A DNA stretch of 64,000 nucleotides from Amphiura filiformis (lineage: Eukaryota > Echinodermata > Ophiuroidea > Amphilepidida > Amphiuridae): positions 62,041,776 to 62,105,775 of the forward strand of contig NC_092642.1 in assembly GCF_039555335.1 (NCBI RefSeq), read 5' to 3'. A program made the position numbers and the translations under genes. Positions 28,436-38,600 of the stretch are shown piece by piece. The notes under the pieces are model-generated. The model was given only the letters and a program-made list of their open reading frames with translations. It made no database searches and was not told where the DNA came from. Each line of letters starts with the position of its first letter. The stretch's first letter is position 1.

Positions 28436-28660
28436 TGGCCCGATTATATAGGGCCATATGGTTCTGGACCATATGGTCTGCACCACTATGGTCCTGCACC
28501 ATATGAGCTCATATGTTTGACTACTTATAAATATTTTCAATTAAAGTACATGCTCCAGGAGCATGTTTGAATTAGAAACATGCTCCTGGACTTTAATTGA
28601 AAATATCATAGTATAAATATTCATGGTGCAGAACCATATATGGTGAACCACTGCATATCA
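28436..28660. repeat. Hairpin cluster with CCATATGGT repeats
   Basis: 28440-28510 holds several CCATATGGT/CACCATATG units. 28531-28605 is a near-perfect hairpin: TATTTTCAATTAAAG ... TGCTCCAGGAGCATG mirrored after a short loop. ACCATATATGGT follows at about 28634. Confidence 0.65.
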
Positions 28661-28997
28661 TAATACTAATAATCTTGAATAATTATAATGGCTCACTTCA
28701 ATACTGAACAATTCTCTTTTTGTTCATTGATCGTGAAAGCCCGAGTAAAAGCTATTGGAGGGAGTTTCAAATGACCAGATTTCCCTTTTTGATAAAAAAA
28801 AAAGGAAGAAAAGAAAGATGCTTGTCAAAAATGAAGTAATCAAATTGAGTAGTTTGCCTTGTCAAAAATGACTACCGGTATAGCTTATCAAATTTGAGTA
28901 GTTTATCTTGTCAGACTCTTGTCAAAATAAAATGGAAAACATTTTCAAATAATGAGTTGGAGATCTTGCTTGTCAAATTTGAATAGATACTTGTTAA

Positions 28998-29332
28998 GGG
29001 GCTGTGCAATAATTATGAGCCCTAGTGAGGGAGGGTAAAATTGGGGGAGGAAATTTTTGGCGAGCCGAAAGGGTGGGGGGGGGGGCAAGCAATTTTGGCC
29101 AGCCGAGAGGGGGGGGGGCAAGAGATTTTTGGCACACATTCATGGGGCGCCTTTTCAAAAAACGCTCTAAAAAGGCTCAGGAAAACTGTGGAAATGCTTT
29201 AATATGTAAATTTTCTTGCTCGCTGCACTCGCAACATACCGGTATATCTAGCATTTAAGGTTTGCAAATTGGGATCCCAAAAATGTGGCATGTGCAATTC
29301 CCCTAGGGCTCATAATTATTGCACAGCCCCTA
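28998..29332. repeat. Foldback element with GGGGCTGTGCAATAATTATG ends
   Basis: The left end GGGGCTGTGCAATAATTATG, followed by AGCCCTAG, is mirrored exactly by CTAGGGCTCATAATTATTGC at the right end (about 29302-29330). The interior is G-rich (GAGCCGAAAGGGTGGG, AGCCGAGAGGGGGGG). Non-autonomous DNA element. Confidence 0.75.
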
Positions 29333-29437
29333 AAATAAAACGGAAATTATTCAATTCATTTTGGTAGAACAAAAGGTAGAACCCGACTTTTTGAAAAGAC
29401 ACAATTTTCTTTGGAAAGACAAAACTTTATTTTCAGA

Positions 29438-29842
29438 TAAGGCCGTATAAAATTAATGTTTTGGTTCTCGTCCAGAGGATTTTCATGAATTGATGAGGGA
29501 GGGAGGTGTTTTTTTTTTGGTTTTTTTTTTCAATGTAAAATTAGCATTGTCAGTAGTTTTCGGTCTTCTCCAACAGTGCTCGAGGAAACGATGAGGCCCT
29601 TTTTTTTTTTTTTTTTTTTTCAAATGTGAGATTCTGAGGATAAACCCCTAGAGTACCACAAAAAGACTTGGAAGTGATGCTTGTTCTCTAATAAACTTAT
29701 TTATATGTATGAAGATTTCATAAATCATTCCAAAGTCTAAAAAATTGAAAAATCTAAAAAAAAAAAAAAAAAAATCTGACAAATCCCAGAAATTGAGGAG
29801 GAGGGACGAGAACCAAAATATTAATTTTACACGGCCTAATAG
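29438..29842. repeat. Foldback element with AGGCCGTATAAAATTAAT ends
   Basis: AAGGCCGTATAAAATTAATG and TTTTGGTTCTCGTCC on the left are mirrored by GGACGAGAACCAAAATATTA and ATTTTACACGGCCT on the right. The interior has long T and A homopolymers. Confidence 0.7.
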
Positions 29843-30594
29843 TAGGCAAATCAAAGTTTTGCTCTAGCAACTTCATTTTTTTAATAGTAAAAAAAACAAA
29901 AAAACTAGCATTATCAAGTTTCCATTATGGTACATACCCACATGAAGAGTTCATTTTTTGCCAGCTGGAAGAACAAACCGACCGAAAACAGACTCTAGTT
30001 GGGGGGGGTTGTACCCCCCCCCTAGGCAAATAATCAATCAATCAACATCTTTTACATTTCTGACGTCATCTAATTAATATTCATATCGCGCATGCATTCA
30101 GAAAAATATTGGAGATATAAGAATATATTGATCGCCATAGACGGAAAGTCTAAAATCCTCAGCATTCCGATCGTAATTACTTAATATTTGAAGGTTTGTA
30201 AGTTTTCCATTTATTGATCAATACTTATATTTAATAGATGATAGTTTTGTTGTTGTTTGTAATTGATTTTAGTTGGACATAAAGCTCCGCGAAAGTCGAT
30301 AAACCTGAAACACGTTAACTCTACACGTTCGCGTCGCGGGTGCCGAATTTTGCACTTCGTGTGTTGTGCAATAAAATCTGAATCATCTGAAACCTGGATT
30401 GGGAACACAGTGCTAGTGCTTGCATATTCCATAAATAGGATGACAATATCAAAATGAAACTCAGTCAAAGCTCATTAAATAAGTAAGTCAACAAAGTTTA
30501 GACTTGTCTCCTCTTTTGACTTTGCCTTTGTTTGATTTTCCCAATCGCAACATATGCATGTGAAAAACGTCGTGGGTGATCAATGCGGCAGATC
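29843..30594. other. Intergenic, nothing recognised
   Basis: No supported gene. A short palindromic C/G run (GGGGGGGTTGTACCCCCCCC) lies at about 30002-30021. Short open frames on both strands near 30211-30468 overlap each other and lack coding character. Confidence 0.35.
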
Positions 30595-30985
30595 AAAGAA
30601 GGATTGAAGCGTTTGAGATGTGGTCCTGGAGAAAACTTCTATGCATCCCATGGACCGCCAAAAGGACAAATGAGAGTGTTCGGCATGAAATAGGAGAGAA
30701 AGTCTCACTCATCAACTTAGACTGAGGAAACAGAAGTTACAGTATTTTGCTTGGACATGTTGCCAGGCGAGAAGGAGTCAATCTAGAGAAAGTGATAATG
30801 TTCGGAAAAGTTGAGGGGAAGAGAAGCAGAGGAAGACAGAGACTCAGGTGGACAGATGGAATTGTTTCGTTTAACCAAAATGTCAATTTACAGCTGTTAC
30901 ACCAAACTTGTCCAAAGCACAAGATCGACATGAGTGGAGAAACTTCATCAGAAAGGTCACGAATACTCAGATATGAGTAGATCGA
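30595..30985 (+). pseudogene. 3' fragment of an endonuclease-RT LINE (RTE-like C-terminus)
   Basis: Interrupted frames read RRIEAFEMWSWRKLL, then a block with LLGHVARREGVNLEK, then KSRGRQRLRWTDGI-like text. This is the characteristic C-terminal end of many invertebrate RTE/CR1-type polyproteins (human-readable databases often call it 'craniofacial development protein 2-like'). Frameshifts and stops (for example near 30722) show it is dead, and no RT core precedes it. Confidence 0.75.
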
Positions 30986-31177
30986 CGACGACCATAAAAA
31001 AACCTGAATTTATACTCGATCGCCGAGCGATTGCGATGCACCCACCGCAGCGCTTTTGGAAAGCGATTCAATGGCAAATTTCCAAATTTTGCGATGCATC
31101 GCTTTAGCTGAATTTATATTATACTCCCATCGCTTTTGCAGAATTTAAGCGATTCTGAACCATGCTCTGTGTTTACT

Positions 31178-31533
31178 AGGCCTGGCATTTTCGGGAAATT
31201 TTGTACCCGGGTACCCGGCGCATTTTTCGGGCGGGTAACCGGTACCAAATTAAAAAAAAAAAAAAAATTTCAAATGCATTCAAATTCAATGCATTTTGAA
31301 ATCATAGATAGACTATGACATGAATACAAATTATCAATTTTCATCTTAAAAATACAAAACATCTTGAAATTTTTTTTTTTTAAATTTTTTTTTAGGTCAA
31401 CCATGAATGATCCTAGCATTTAGGTCTTTTTTTTTTTTTTTTTTTGAATTTGGTACCGGGAGGGTATTTCCTACCCGGGTAATGTACGATAATCTCGGTG
31501 GGTACCCGCTAGCCCGCCGAAAATGCCAGCCTG
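31178..31533. mobile_element. hAT-type element, family E, copy 1, with target duplication TGTTTACT
   Basis: The ends read AGGCCTGGCATTTTCGGG and, inversely, CAGGCTGGCATTTTCGGCGG. The interior carries GTACCCGGGTACCCGGCGC and GGGCGGGTAACCGGTACC. TGTTTACT stands on both sides (31170-31177 and 31534-31541). Related copies are at 33321-33838 and 33919-34131. Confidence 0.8.
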
Positions 31534-31634
31534 TGTTTACTAATTAGTACTACAGCTGTAGTTATATTTAGTCCCAATAATCAGTCCCAGAACAAAATAT
31601 TAATTTCTGACATGATCGTGTTCTGGGTCTGAAC

Positions 31635-32157
31635 CAGTTGTAGTCTAATTTTACCTAAAAGCGGGCCACGTTATTTCTATAGATCTGCTGCGCATTCAAA
31701 TTGCATTGTATTGCAACGTAATTTAATTTGTGTCCATGCTATTGCTCATTATGTTTGACATAACATGAACTCGCATGTTTTCAAGCAAATTCGCCGATAA
31801 TAGGTGATCAAGCGATCGGAATGTTACAAAAGTACAGATCGCATTCAGCTTACTTCATATGAGATGTTTTTTGGAAAAATTTGCCACGGTGCTTGCAGAA
31901 TGCCATGCAGTAAAATACTAAAACATTGCGGCAATTCATGATTGACAACTAAAAATCGATGTGTTGTTCATATCCTCCGCTGTCAATTTCGTATCCACTC
32001 ACTAGTCCTCACAAAAGCTTTGTGTTGATTACGTAATGTGTTGAGGCAAATTGCAATAAGTACAATGAAATAATGAGTAGGGCAGGTTCCAGGGCGGGCT
32101 TCTATAATGTAAGATAGTAAATGTAAACCTGTATTTTAGCTAGAGTATCTCGAGCTA
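31635..32157. mobile_element. hAT-type element, family R, copy 1, with target duplication GTCTGAAC
   Basis: It starts CAGTTGTAGTCTAATTTT and ends GAGTATCTCGAGCTA. GTCTGAAC is repeated at 31627-31634 and 32158-32165. A second copy in inverse orientation lies at 37957-38562 with a different 8-bp duplication. Shared text includes TTATTTCTATAGATCTGCTG. No transposase. Confidence 0.8.
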
Positions 32158-32721
32158 GTCTGAACTGTTTCCATATGAAATCATGATGGCAAATTGGACA
32201 AAAGAAGTACATGGTTCTACTTGACAGCTTTTTAATCCCTATTCATGTTACGTGAATCACGCTATTGTGGACCATCCTTCTGATACCGTACTTGAATGTT
32301 TGGACAAGCAGAACTGTCTTTTGTCTACCTCTCTGTTTGTAAACAGACGAGGAGGTCAAAATTGTCATCCTCGCCAAATAGGAAAGACGACGTAAAAGTA
32401 CGGCACTCCATGTAAGTTACATTGAGCGTCGAGCCGATCGATTGATTCAAATCGCCGAGGCAAAAATGATGTCGCTTTTGCAAGTTGAAGAAATCTCGAC
32501 TTCGCAGCGATATCGCTTGACACGTCAACCAATCATATACATTGTACATTGTACAACCAACTGGATCTATAGTATTATTTTGATAATTAATTTACCTTTC
32601 TCGCAAGGCTTATAATTATTAAGCAGGCACCCAGGCTTTTTTATCCTATGGTTGCTTAGTTATGGCTCCTGGTGTGTCCAATATTTTACACTAGAAACTA
32701 TAGGATCAGGAGTGCGATCAC

Positions 32722-32934
32722 ATACCTGCCAACTGTCCCTATTTGATAGGGATTGTCCCTATTTTTACGGAAACAAAAAGCATAAAAGAGAGCGATTTTA
32801 CCATGTGACCCTATTTTTGCAAAAATGTGACTATAGTAATGTATAGGAAATTCAAGAATGTCCCTATTTTCCAGGAATTTCTCCCATTTGTCCCTATTTA
32901 TGAGGTTTTAGGGTTGGCAGGTATGCGATCATGG
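32722..32934. mobile_element. Short inverted-repeat element with target duplication GCGATCA
   Basis: The ends ATACCTGCCAACTGTCCC and TTAGGGTTGGCAGGTAT are inverse. The interior repeats TGTCCCTATTT. GCGATCAC and GCGATCAT flank it at 32714-32721 and 32935-32942. hAT-like by duplication length. Confidence 0.75.
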
Positions 32935-33078
32935 ATCCAGGATAGCAGGGGACCAAGAAACTGCCAAGAATACCGTAGTAGTAGAGTTTCAGGAGGAGAC
33001 GCTCATATATGTATGGTACCCCGTCAAACGCCTTTGAGAAGTCCAGAAGGATGGCGTCGATCTGTTATCTTGTAGCCC

Positions 33079-33304
33079 TCTATAGCTAAAATAATAATTT
33101 CTCAATCATGAGAGTATGAATGTACTGCGTGCACTGCGTAATGTCGCAAGTTTAGTGGAATGACACAATAGCGCGATCGATTGTGCACGCACAGGAATTT
33201 CAGTGCTACCCAAAGCGTGTGTGGTAGGCGTTGTACGCCGACGCAATTGTCATTGCGTGCCTATTGAGCTCTCATGATCGAGAAACTATTATTTTAGCTA
33301 TAGC
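33079..33304. repeat. Foldback MITE, family A, copy 2
   Basis: CTATAGCTAAAATAATAATT and TCTCAATCATGAGAG on the left are mirrored by CTCATGATCGAGAAACTATT and ATTTTAGCTATAG on the right. Same family as 27-305. Confidence 0.75.
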
Positions 33305-33320
33305 AAGGTCGAGGATATGG

Positions 33321-33838
33321 GTGTGATTTTCGGGTAATTTAGTGCCCGGGTACCCGGCACATTTTTCGGGCGGGTAACCGGGTACCGGTACGGTACACGA
33401 AAAGTCTTTTTTTTTTTTAAAGTTAATTTTTTCTGGTTTTGTAGTGTCCCCGGACCTAGACCTAAATGCTAGGATCATTAATGGTTGACCTAAAACAAAA
33501 TTGCATGTTTTGTATTTTTAATATGAAAATTGATAAATACGGTATATATTTTGTATTCATGTCATACTCTATTAATGATACCTAAATGCATTGAATTTAA
33601 ATTCATTTTGATATCATTATTAGAGTATGACATGAATACAAATTATTAATTTTCATATTAAAAACACAAAACATCGTGCAATTCTTTAAAAAATTTTTTT
33701 TTTTTAGGTCAACCATGAATGATTGCTCCTAGCATTTAGGTCTAGGTCCAGGGACACTACCATTTCGGGTACCCGGGCAGGGAATTTCCTGCCCGGGTAA
33801 TAGGATTCTCAGGCGTCAGGCGGGACTCGACTTCCCGG
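33321..33838. mobile_element. hAT-type element, family E, long copy with internal inverted arms
   Basis: It begins like copy 1 (GATTTTCGGGTAATTTAGTG, CCCGGGTACCCGGCACAT). It has two long internal arms inverse to each other around about 33590: GACCTAGACCTAAATGCTAG with TCATTAATGGTTGACC, and their complements near 33700-33760. The right end (CCTGCCCGGGTAATAGG) lacks the clean GCCAGCC terminus, so it is truncated there. Confidence 0.6.
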
Positions 33839-33918
33839 GACTCACTCACACGCTTAGTCGAGGACAGTGAGGAGTTGTGATTCAAACTGCAAACAAATTG
33901 TATCTATTGAAATAACAT

Positions 33919-34131
33919 TAGGCCTGGCATTTTCGGGTAATTTTGTACCCGGGTACCCGGCGCATTTTTCGGGCGGGTAACCGGGTACCAAAAATTGAAA
34001 AAAAAAAAAAAAAAAATTTAGGTCCAGGGACACTACAATTTTTGAATTTCGGTACCTGGGCAGGGTATTTCCTACCGGTAATGTAATCTCGGCGGTACCC
34101 GCCAGCTAGCCGCCCGAAAATGCCAGCCTTA
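33919..34131. mobile_element. hAT-type element, family E, copy 3, with target duplication AATAACAT
   Basis: The left end TAGGCCTGGCATTTTCGGG is mirrored by GCCCGAAAATGCCAGCCTTA. AATAACAT occurs at 33911-33918 and 34132-34139. An internal A-run precedes a fragment (TTAGGTCCAGGGACACTAC) shared with 33739-33760. Confidence 0.75.
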
Positions 34132-34357
34132 AATAACATGCAGTTGATCAATGTTGCATCTTGATCTGGTCAGAAAAATGTCGACATAATTGGCTTGTAT
34201 TTTGGCACTGGCTGATTTTTCATTCATGCTTGTGTCTGTTGTTGACTGTTCATGAAGAACTTTTGGCCTTCTCCGTGCGCACAAGATGTTATGTTGAGGC
34301 AAAATGCCTTCAAAACATTGGTTCAAATCCCAACTCAACTACAGTAAGCAAAAGAAT

Positions 34358-34859
34358 TAAGGTAGCAGTTGTGTTCACCCCTGTATATCCTAAATAAAGA
34401 CAAATATGTCAAAATGAAAACAAGCAGCCGATGCTTGTACTCCTTAGCTCTGATTTTAGACCTTATTTGTTGATATTGATTGAGAATTAAAGAAACAGTG
34501 ATCAAAAACCTAATGAAGATACGAAATAAAAAGTTGCACTTTTGTGTTCTAATCAATGAAAGCACAACGCTAGTTTTTTCGTGCTAATCAATGCAGGCAC
34601 GGCGCTAGTTCTCTTGTTCGTGAACGCTTTGTGTACAATTTGTACAAATCAATAGGGCATGCAATGTGGCAAACTGCAACTTTGACATTTGCATCTTCCT
34701 TGTGTTTTTGGATTGTCATGTCTTTATTTCTTGAACAATTTCAACGAATGAGGTCTTACATTCGAGCTAAAAGATGCAGCTATTGGCTGTTGGTTCCAAT
34801 TATGATAACTGCCTTTAATTAGGATATATACACAGGGGGTGAACGTAACTGGTACCTTA
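34358..34859. repeat. Foldback element with AAGGTAGCAGTTGTGTTCAC ends
   Basis: AAGGTAGCAGTTGTGTTCAC and CCCTGTATATCCTAA on the left are mirrored by TTAGGATATATACACAGGGG and TGAACGTAACTGGTACCTT on the right. Inner arms (GCAGCCGATGCTTGTACTCC against GATGCAGCTATTGGCTG) continue the pairing with more divergence. Confidence 0.65.
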
Positions 34860-35589
34860 ATTGTTTGGCTTACTGTATAATGCCAGCTAAGCCTGGAACA
34901 GTTGGAACCCTTCCACTGAGAGACTTTGCAGTACATCCAATGACAGGGTGCGCACTTTGTCCTAAATAATTGCCATCTCCATACTTTCTGTATAAGCTTG
35001 TGTTCATGGACTTGTAAATTTTCAGTTTCCAACATATAATCCATTGCACCATTTATGTACCATACTTTATCCAACATGATCATCACCTCAAGTATACAGT
35101 TCCTGTAACACAGTCAATAGTGAAAAAGGAGAAGATGACCAAAGAAGTCACTTGGCACCCCGAGATTCATTGGCACACGATCACCGACCAGTAGCCACAG
35201 AGGTTTCGCTGCCCAGAGTAGCGATTCCGTGAGCATAGCACTTAGGGTGATTGCGTCATGGCATCATGTGGGGTTCATGCATGCACAGTAGTTATCCTCG
35301 TGGTAATTTGTGGTCTCTGGGCATGTTAGGGTTAATTTTAAGGCTGGGATATTGGGATGGCTCTCAGGTACCTGGGTCAGAATTTCTTGTGCAGACCTGT
35401 TTCTTTTTATGTTCTCTGGGTTTTCTTCTACATGTTTGATTCATCACCCATATCTTGAAAAGCAGTTTGCTTTGCCACAAAGCCCCCCCTTTTGATGTCA
35501 CATTGTATCAATATTATTACTACTACTAGTATTCCTAATGATATTACGTAACTATAATTTTATTTCCTTTTACTTTACTGCTTTTATAG
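34860..35589. other. Upstream region of the ZCCHC7-like gene
   Basis: No element or coding frame recognised. It should contain the intron or promoter upstream of the 5' UTR segment at 35590. No TATA box was identified. Confidence 0.35.
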
Positions 35590-35654
35590 GCAAACGCATC
35601 AATCCTGGAAGTATTCCATTGGCGACATCAAGTACATAACACACAATAGATGAC
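35590..35654 (+). other. 5' UTR part of the first coding exon, ZCCHC7-like gene
   Basis: CTTTTATAG at 35581-35589 is a good 3' splice site. The 65 nt between it and the ATG would be untranslated, which implies an upstream non-coding exon that I could not locate. Confidence 0.45.
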
Positions 35655-38600
35655 ATGGCGTCTTTCCCAGACATGTATGGAGATGATGAGGCTGAGAAAG
35701 CAGAACTTGAGATGTACGGTTTAAAGAACGATTACGAAGATTACGATGACAGCGAAGACGAAAGAGCTGCCGTGGAACAGGCTATGTTCATGAGGATACA
35801 CTATGCTGCTGCAATGGTGAACAAAGATGAGGTGACGGATGCAGACATCACTGATAAAGAGACACCAGTGGTATCAAATGAGGGACAAGATAATGAAACC
35901 ATCTTCAGTTCACTCCTTGAAAACAATAACAGTGACATCAACGTCCAAATTATGCCACGAACCAAAGAAGACATTGTGAATAACAAGCTGAATCTAATTA
36001 AAAGCAAAGCATTCAACAATGCAGTTGAAGAATTGAATGAAAAAGAATCGGATGTGACCAAAGTAGAAAAAGAAAGTAAGGAAAAGAAAGGTGCATCCGA
36101 TTTAGATGATTCGGTTGTTCTGCTCGAGAATGAAGCGGATGATGAGTCCCATTCCAAGTACACATTTGTTAAGTCAAAGACATCTAAATCAAAAGATGTT
36201 GATGGTTCTGAAGATACTGCTAATTTACCAAAGAATGTAAGAGTTACTTCCATTGAATGTGATAACACAGTGTGTATTTCATCATCATCATCATCAGACA
36301 GTGATAGTGATATCTGTATTGTTAGCAAGAAATCACCCCGACGGAAGCGCAAAGAAATGCCAAATTCTTCCATTACCTCAGTTCAAGAATTACCCGGTGG
36401 TCTAAAAATCAACAGAACATCATTTTCAAATACCACTCCAAAATCTGTGGAACAAACTGAGCCGATTAAACAAAGAACTTGGCGAGCAGCAGGTGCTTTG
36501 TCGAGCAACTCGGACAGAACAGCCGTTATCGAAATAACATCGGAAACAATTTCAAAATCACTCAAAGAAAGTCAAAACAGTTCTCTGAAAGGTATCAGTG
36601 GTGGTGAGAGGATTGATGTAAGTGGTAGCCGTGTTGGTGGGAAGGACTCGGGAGAAGAATCAGAAGGTGCAGAATCGGATTCGGACTGTATGTTGATAGA
36701 GTCTATGAGTGAAGATGAAGATATGGACTTCAACTTTGTCACGCCGCTTGGAATGAGCAGACCTAGTGAGAAACCGGGAGATGCAGAAATACAAAAGGTA
36801 AGTGTTGGTTGTAGTTGGACTAAATTATAATGCTGTTCAACTGGACTAACTGTTCTGGATGGCTACGGTATCACGTCATATCCATGACGCATCATCAGGC
36901 CTACTGATCTTGAATACAGGGCCAATTCAAGATCAGTATGCGTCATGGATATGACGTGATACCATAGCCATCTAAAACAGTATTTAATTCCAGTTGAACA
37001 GAATTATCATTTAGTCCATCTATAATTAACTACCATGGATGATTGAAAATATTCATAAATACGTAAGTGTTGGTTGCTTTATGTATGATACGTGACACCT
37101 GGGTTGGTAGCCCAAGTTGAGTGCCGGCTAATTTTACTATCCAAATAGAGGGATTTGGGAAAAAATTATATATCTCCGATACGAAAGGTCAATATTTTCA
37201 TATGATGGACGGGTTTTCCTTCCAGCTACAATGTACATACACTTTAAGTACAAATGTATAAAGTTTACTTACAATGTAGAGGGCTGCTGCATGTCAAAAA
37301 TATCAGTTTTTAATAATTTGCCATACCATTTGTATCTCAAATTTCAAAAATAGAATTCCTCATATTCAGAATGCAATTTGGTGTGTCTGATGTGCTAATG
37401 GTCCCACAAAATACACTGTGCAATTGTTGCTATCCGAATCCTTAATTTTGTTTACTTCTTGTATTTCAGGATGACAGCAGTACTACAAAATCGGAGGTAA
37501 TAGGCGTAGGAAGTAAAGGACCATTGTGTTTTAATTGTAAGGAGTTTGGTCACCCAGCCAGGTACTGTCCTTTATCAAAGGTAGGCTTCTACTTTGAAGA
37601 TGAATGAACCAAAGCTGGATTTATACTTGATTGCTTTTTGCATAAAAGCGAATCACACACATGCTGTTAAGTGCAAAAACAATTATTGTACATATACTGA
37701 GCATGCGTGTGATCCGCCCTTCTACAAAAACGATCAAGTATAAATTTAGCTTAAGTTGGATTTATTTTGAACATTAAGGTTACTGCCACATTAGTAGTGC
37801 TACTTTTCATGTCCCTATAGGCATGGTTGTAGCTAGGATATTTTAGTGCTGGGTGGCATTTGATCAAAATCTTGCATATTGGCAATTTGTTGTCAAACTT
37901 GACCAAATTCTTGACTAATTCAATAAAATTCTGGACTCTTGAGTGGTGGGCTCCAGTAGCTCGAGATACTCTAGCTAAAATACAGGTTTACATTTACTAT
38001 CTTACATTATCTTGCTGTATTTCAGCTAGAGCTCCAAACGACAAGCTTCCGGTTTTTTGAGGAACAATACTGTTACGTAAGATGAAGAAGAAACCCGCCT
38101 CGGAGCCCGCCCTACTCATTATTTCATTGTACTTATTGCAATTTGCCTCCACACATTACGTAATCAACACAAAGCTTTTGTGAGGATTAGTGAGTGGATA
38201 AGAAATTGACAATGGATAATACGAAGGACACGCCGATTGTTAGTTGTCAATCATGAATTGCCGCAACGTATTAATATTTTACTGCATGGCATTCCGCAAA
38301 CACCAAGACAAATTATGCCGTATTTTTCCAAAGATCATCTCATATGAAGTAAGCTGAATGCGATCTGTACTTTTGTAACATTCCGATCGCTTTTGATCAC
38401 CTATTATCGGAGAATTTGCTTGAAAACACATGAGTTCATGTTGTGTAAACATAATTAGCATAGATACAAATGAAATTACGATGCAATATAATGCAATTTG
38501 AATGCGCAGCAGATCTATAGAAATAACGTTGCCCGGTTTTATGCAGAATTAGACCCTGTCTGGGCTCCAGTGCTAAAAATGCAGCTGAGTGGTGGGCTCT

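Larger units (their letters stand above)
31003..32605. repeat. Foldback element, family S, copy split by two later insertions
   Basis: 31003-31177 matches the end of family S (CTGAATTTATACTCGATCGC, repeated GCGAT, then the CATGCTC.GTGTTTACT edge). 32410-32605 matches the interior of 18131-18612 in inverse orientation (TTGCAAGTTGAAGAAATCTC, ACGTCAACCAATCATATAC). Between them lie two hAT-type elements, each with its own 8-bp target duplication. Confidence 0.6.

Noticed and set aside
35801-36373. 190-residue minus-strand frame opposite the first ZCCHC7-like exon
   Set aside because: It is the Ser-rich antisense shadow of the acidic, low-complexity coding exon.
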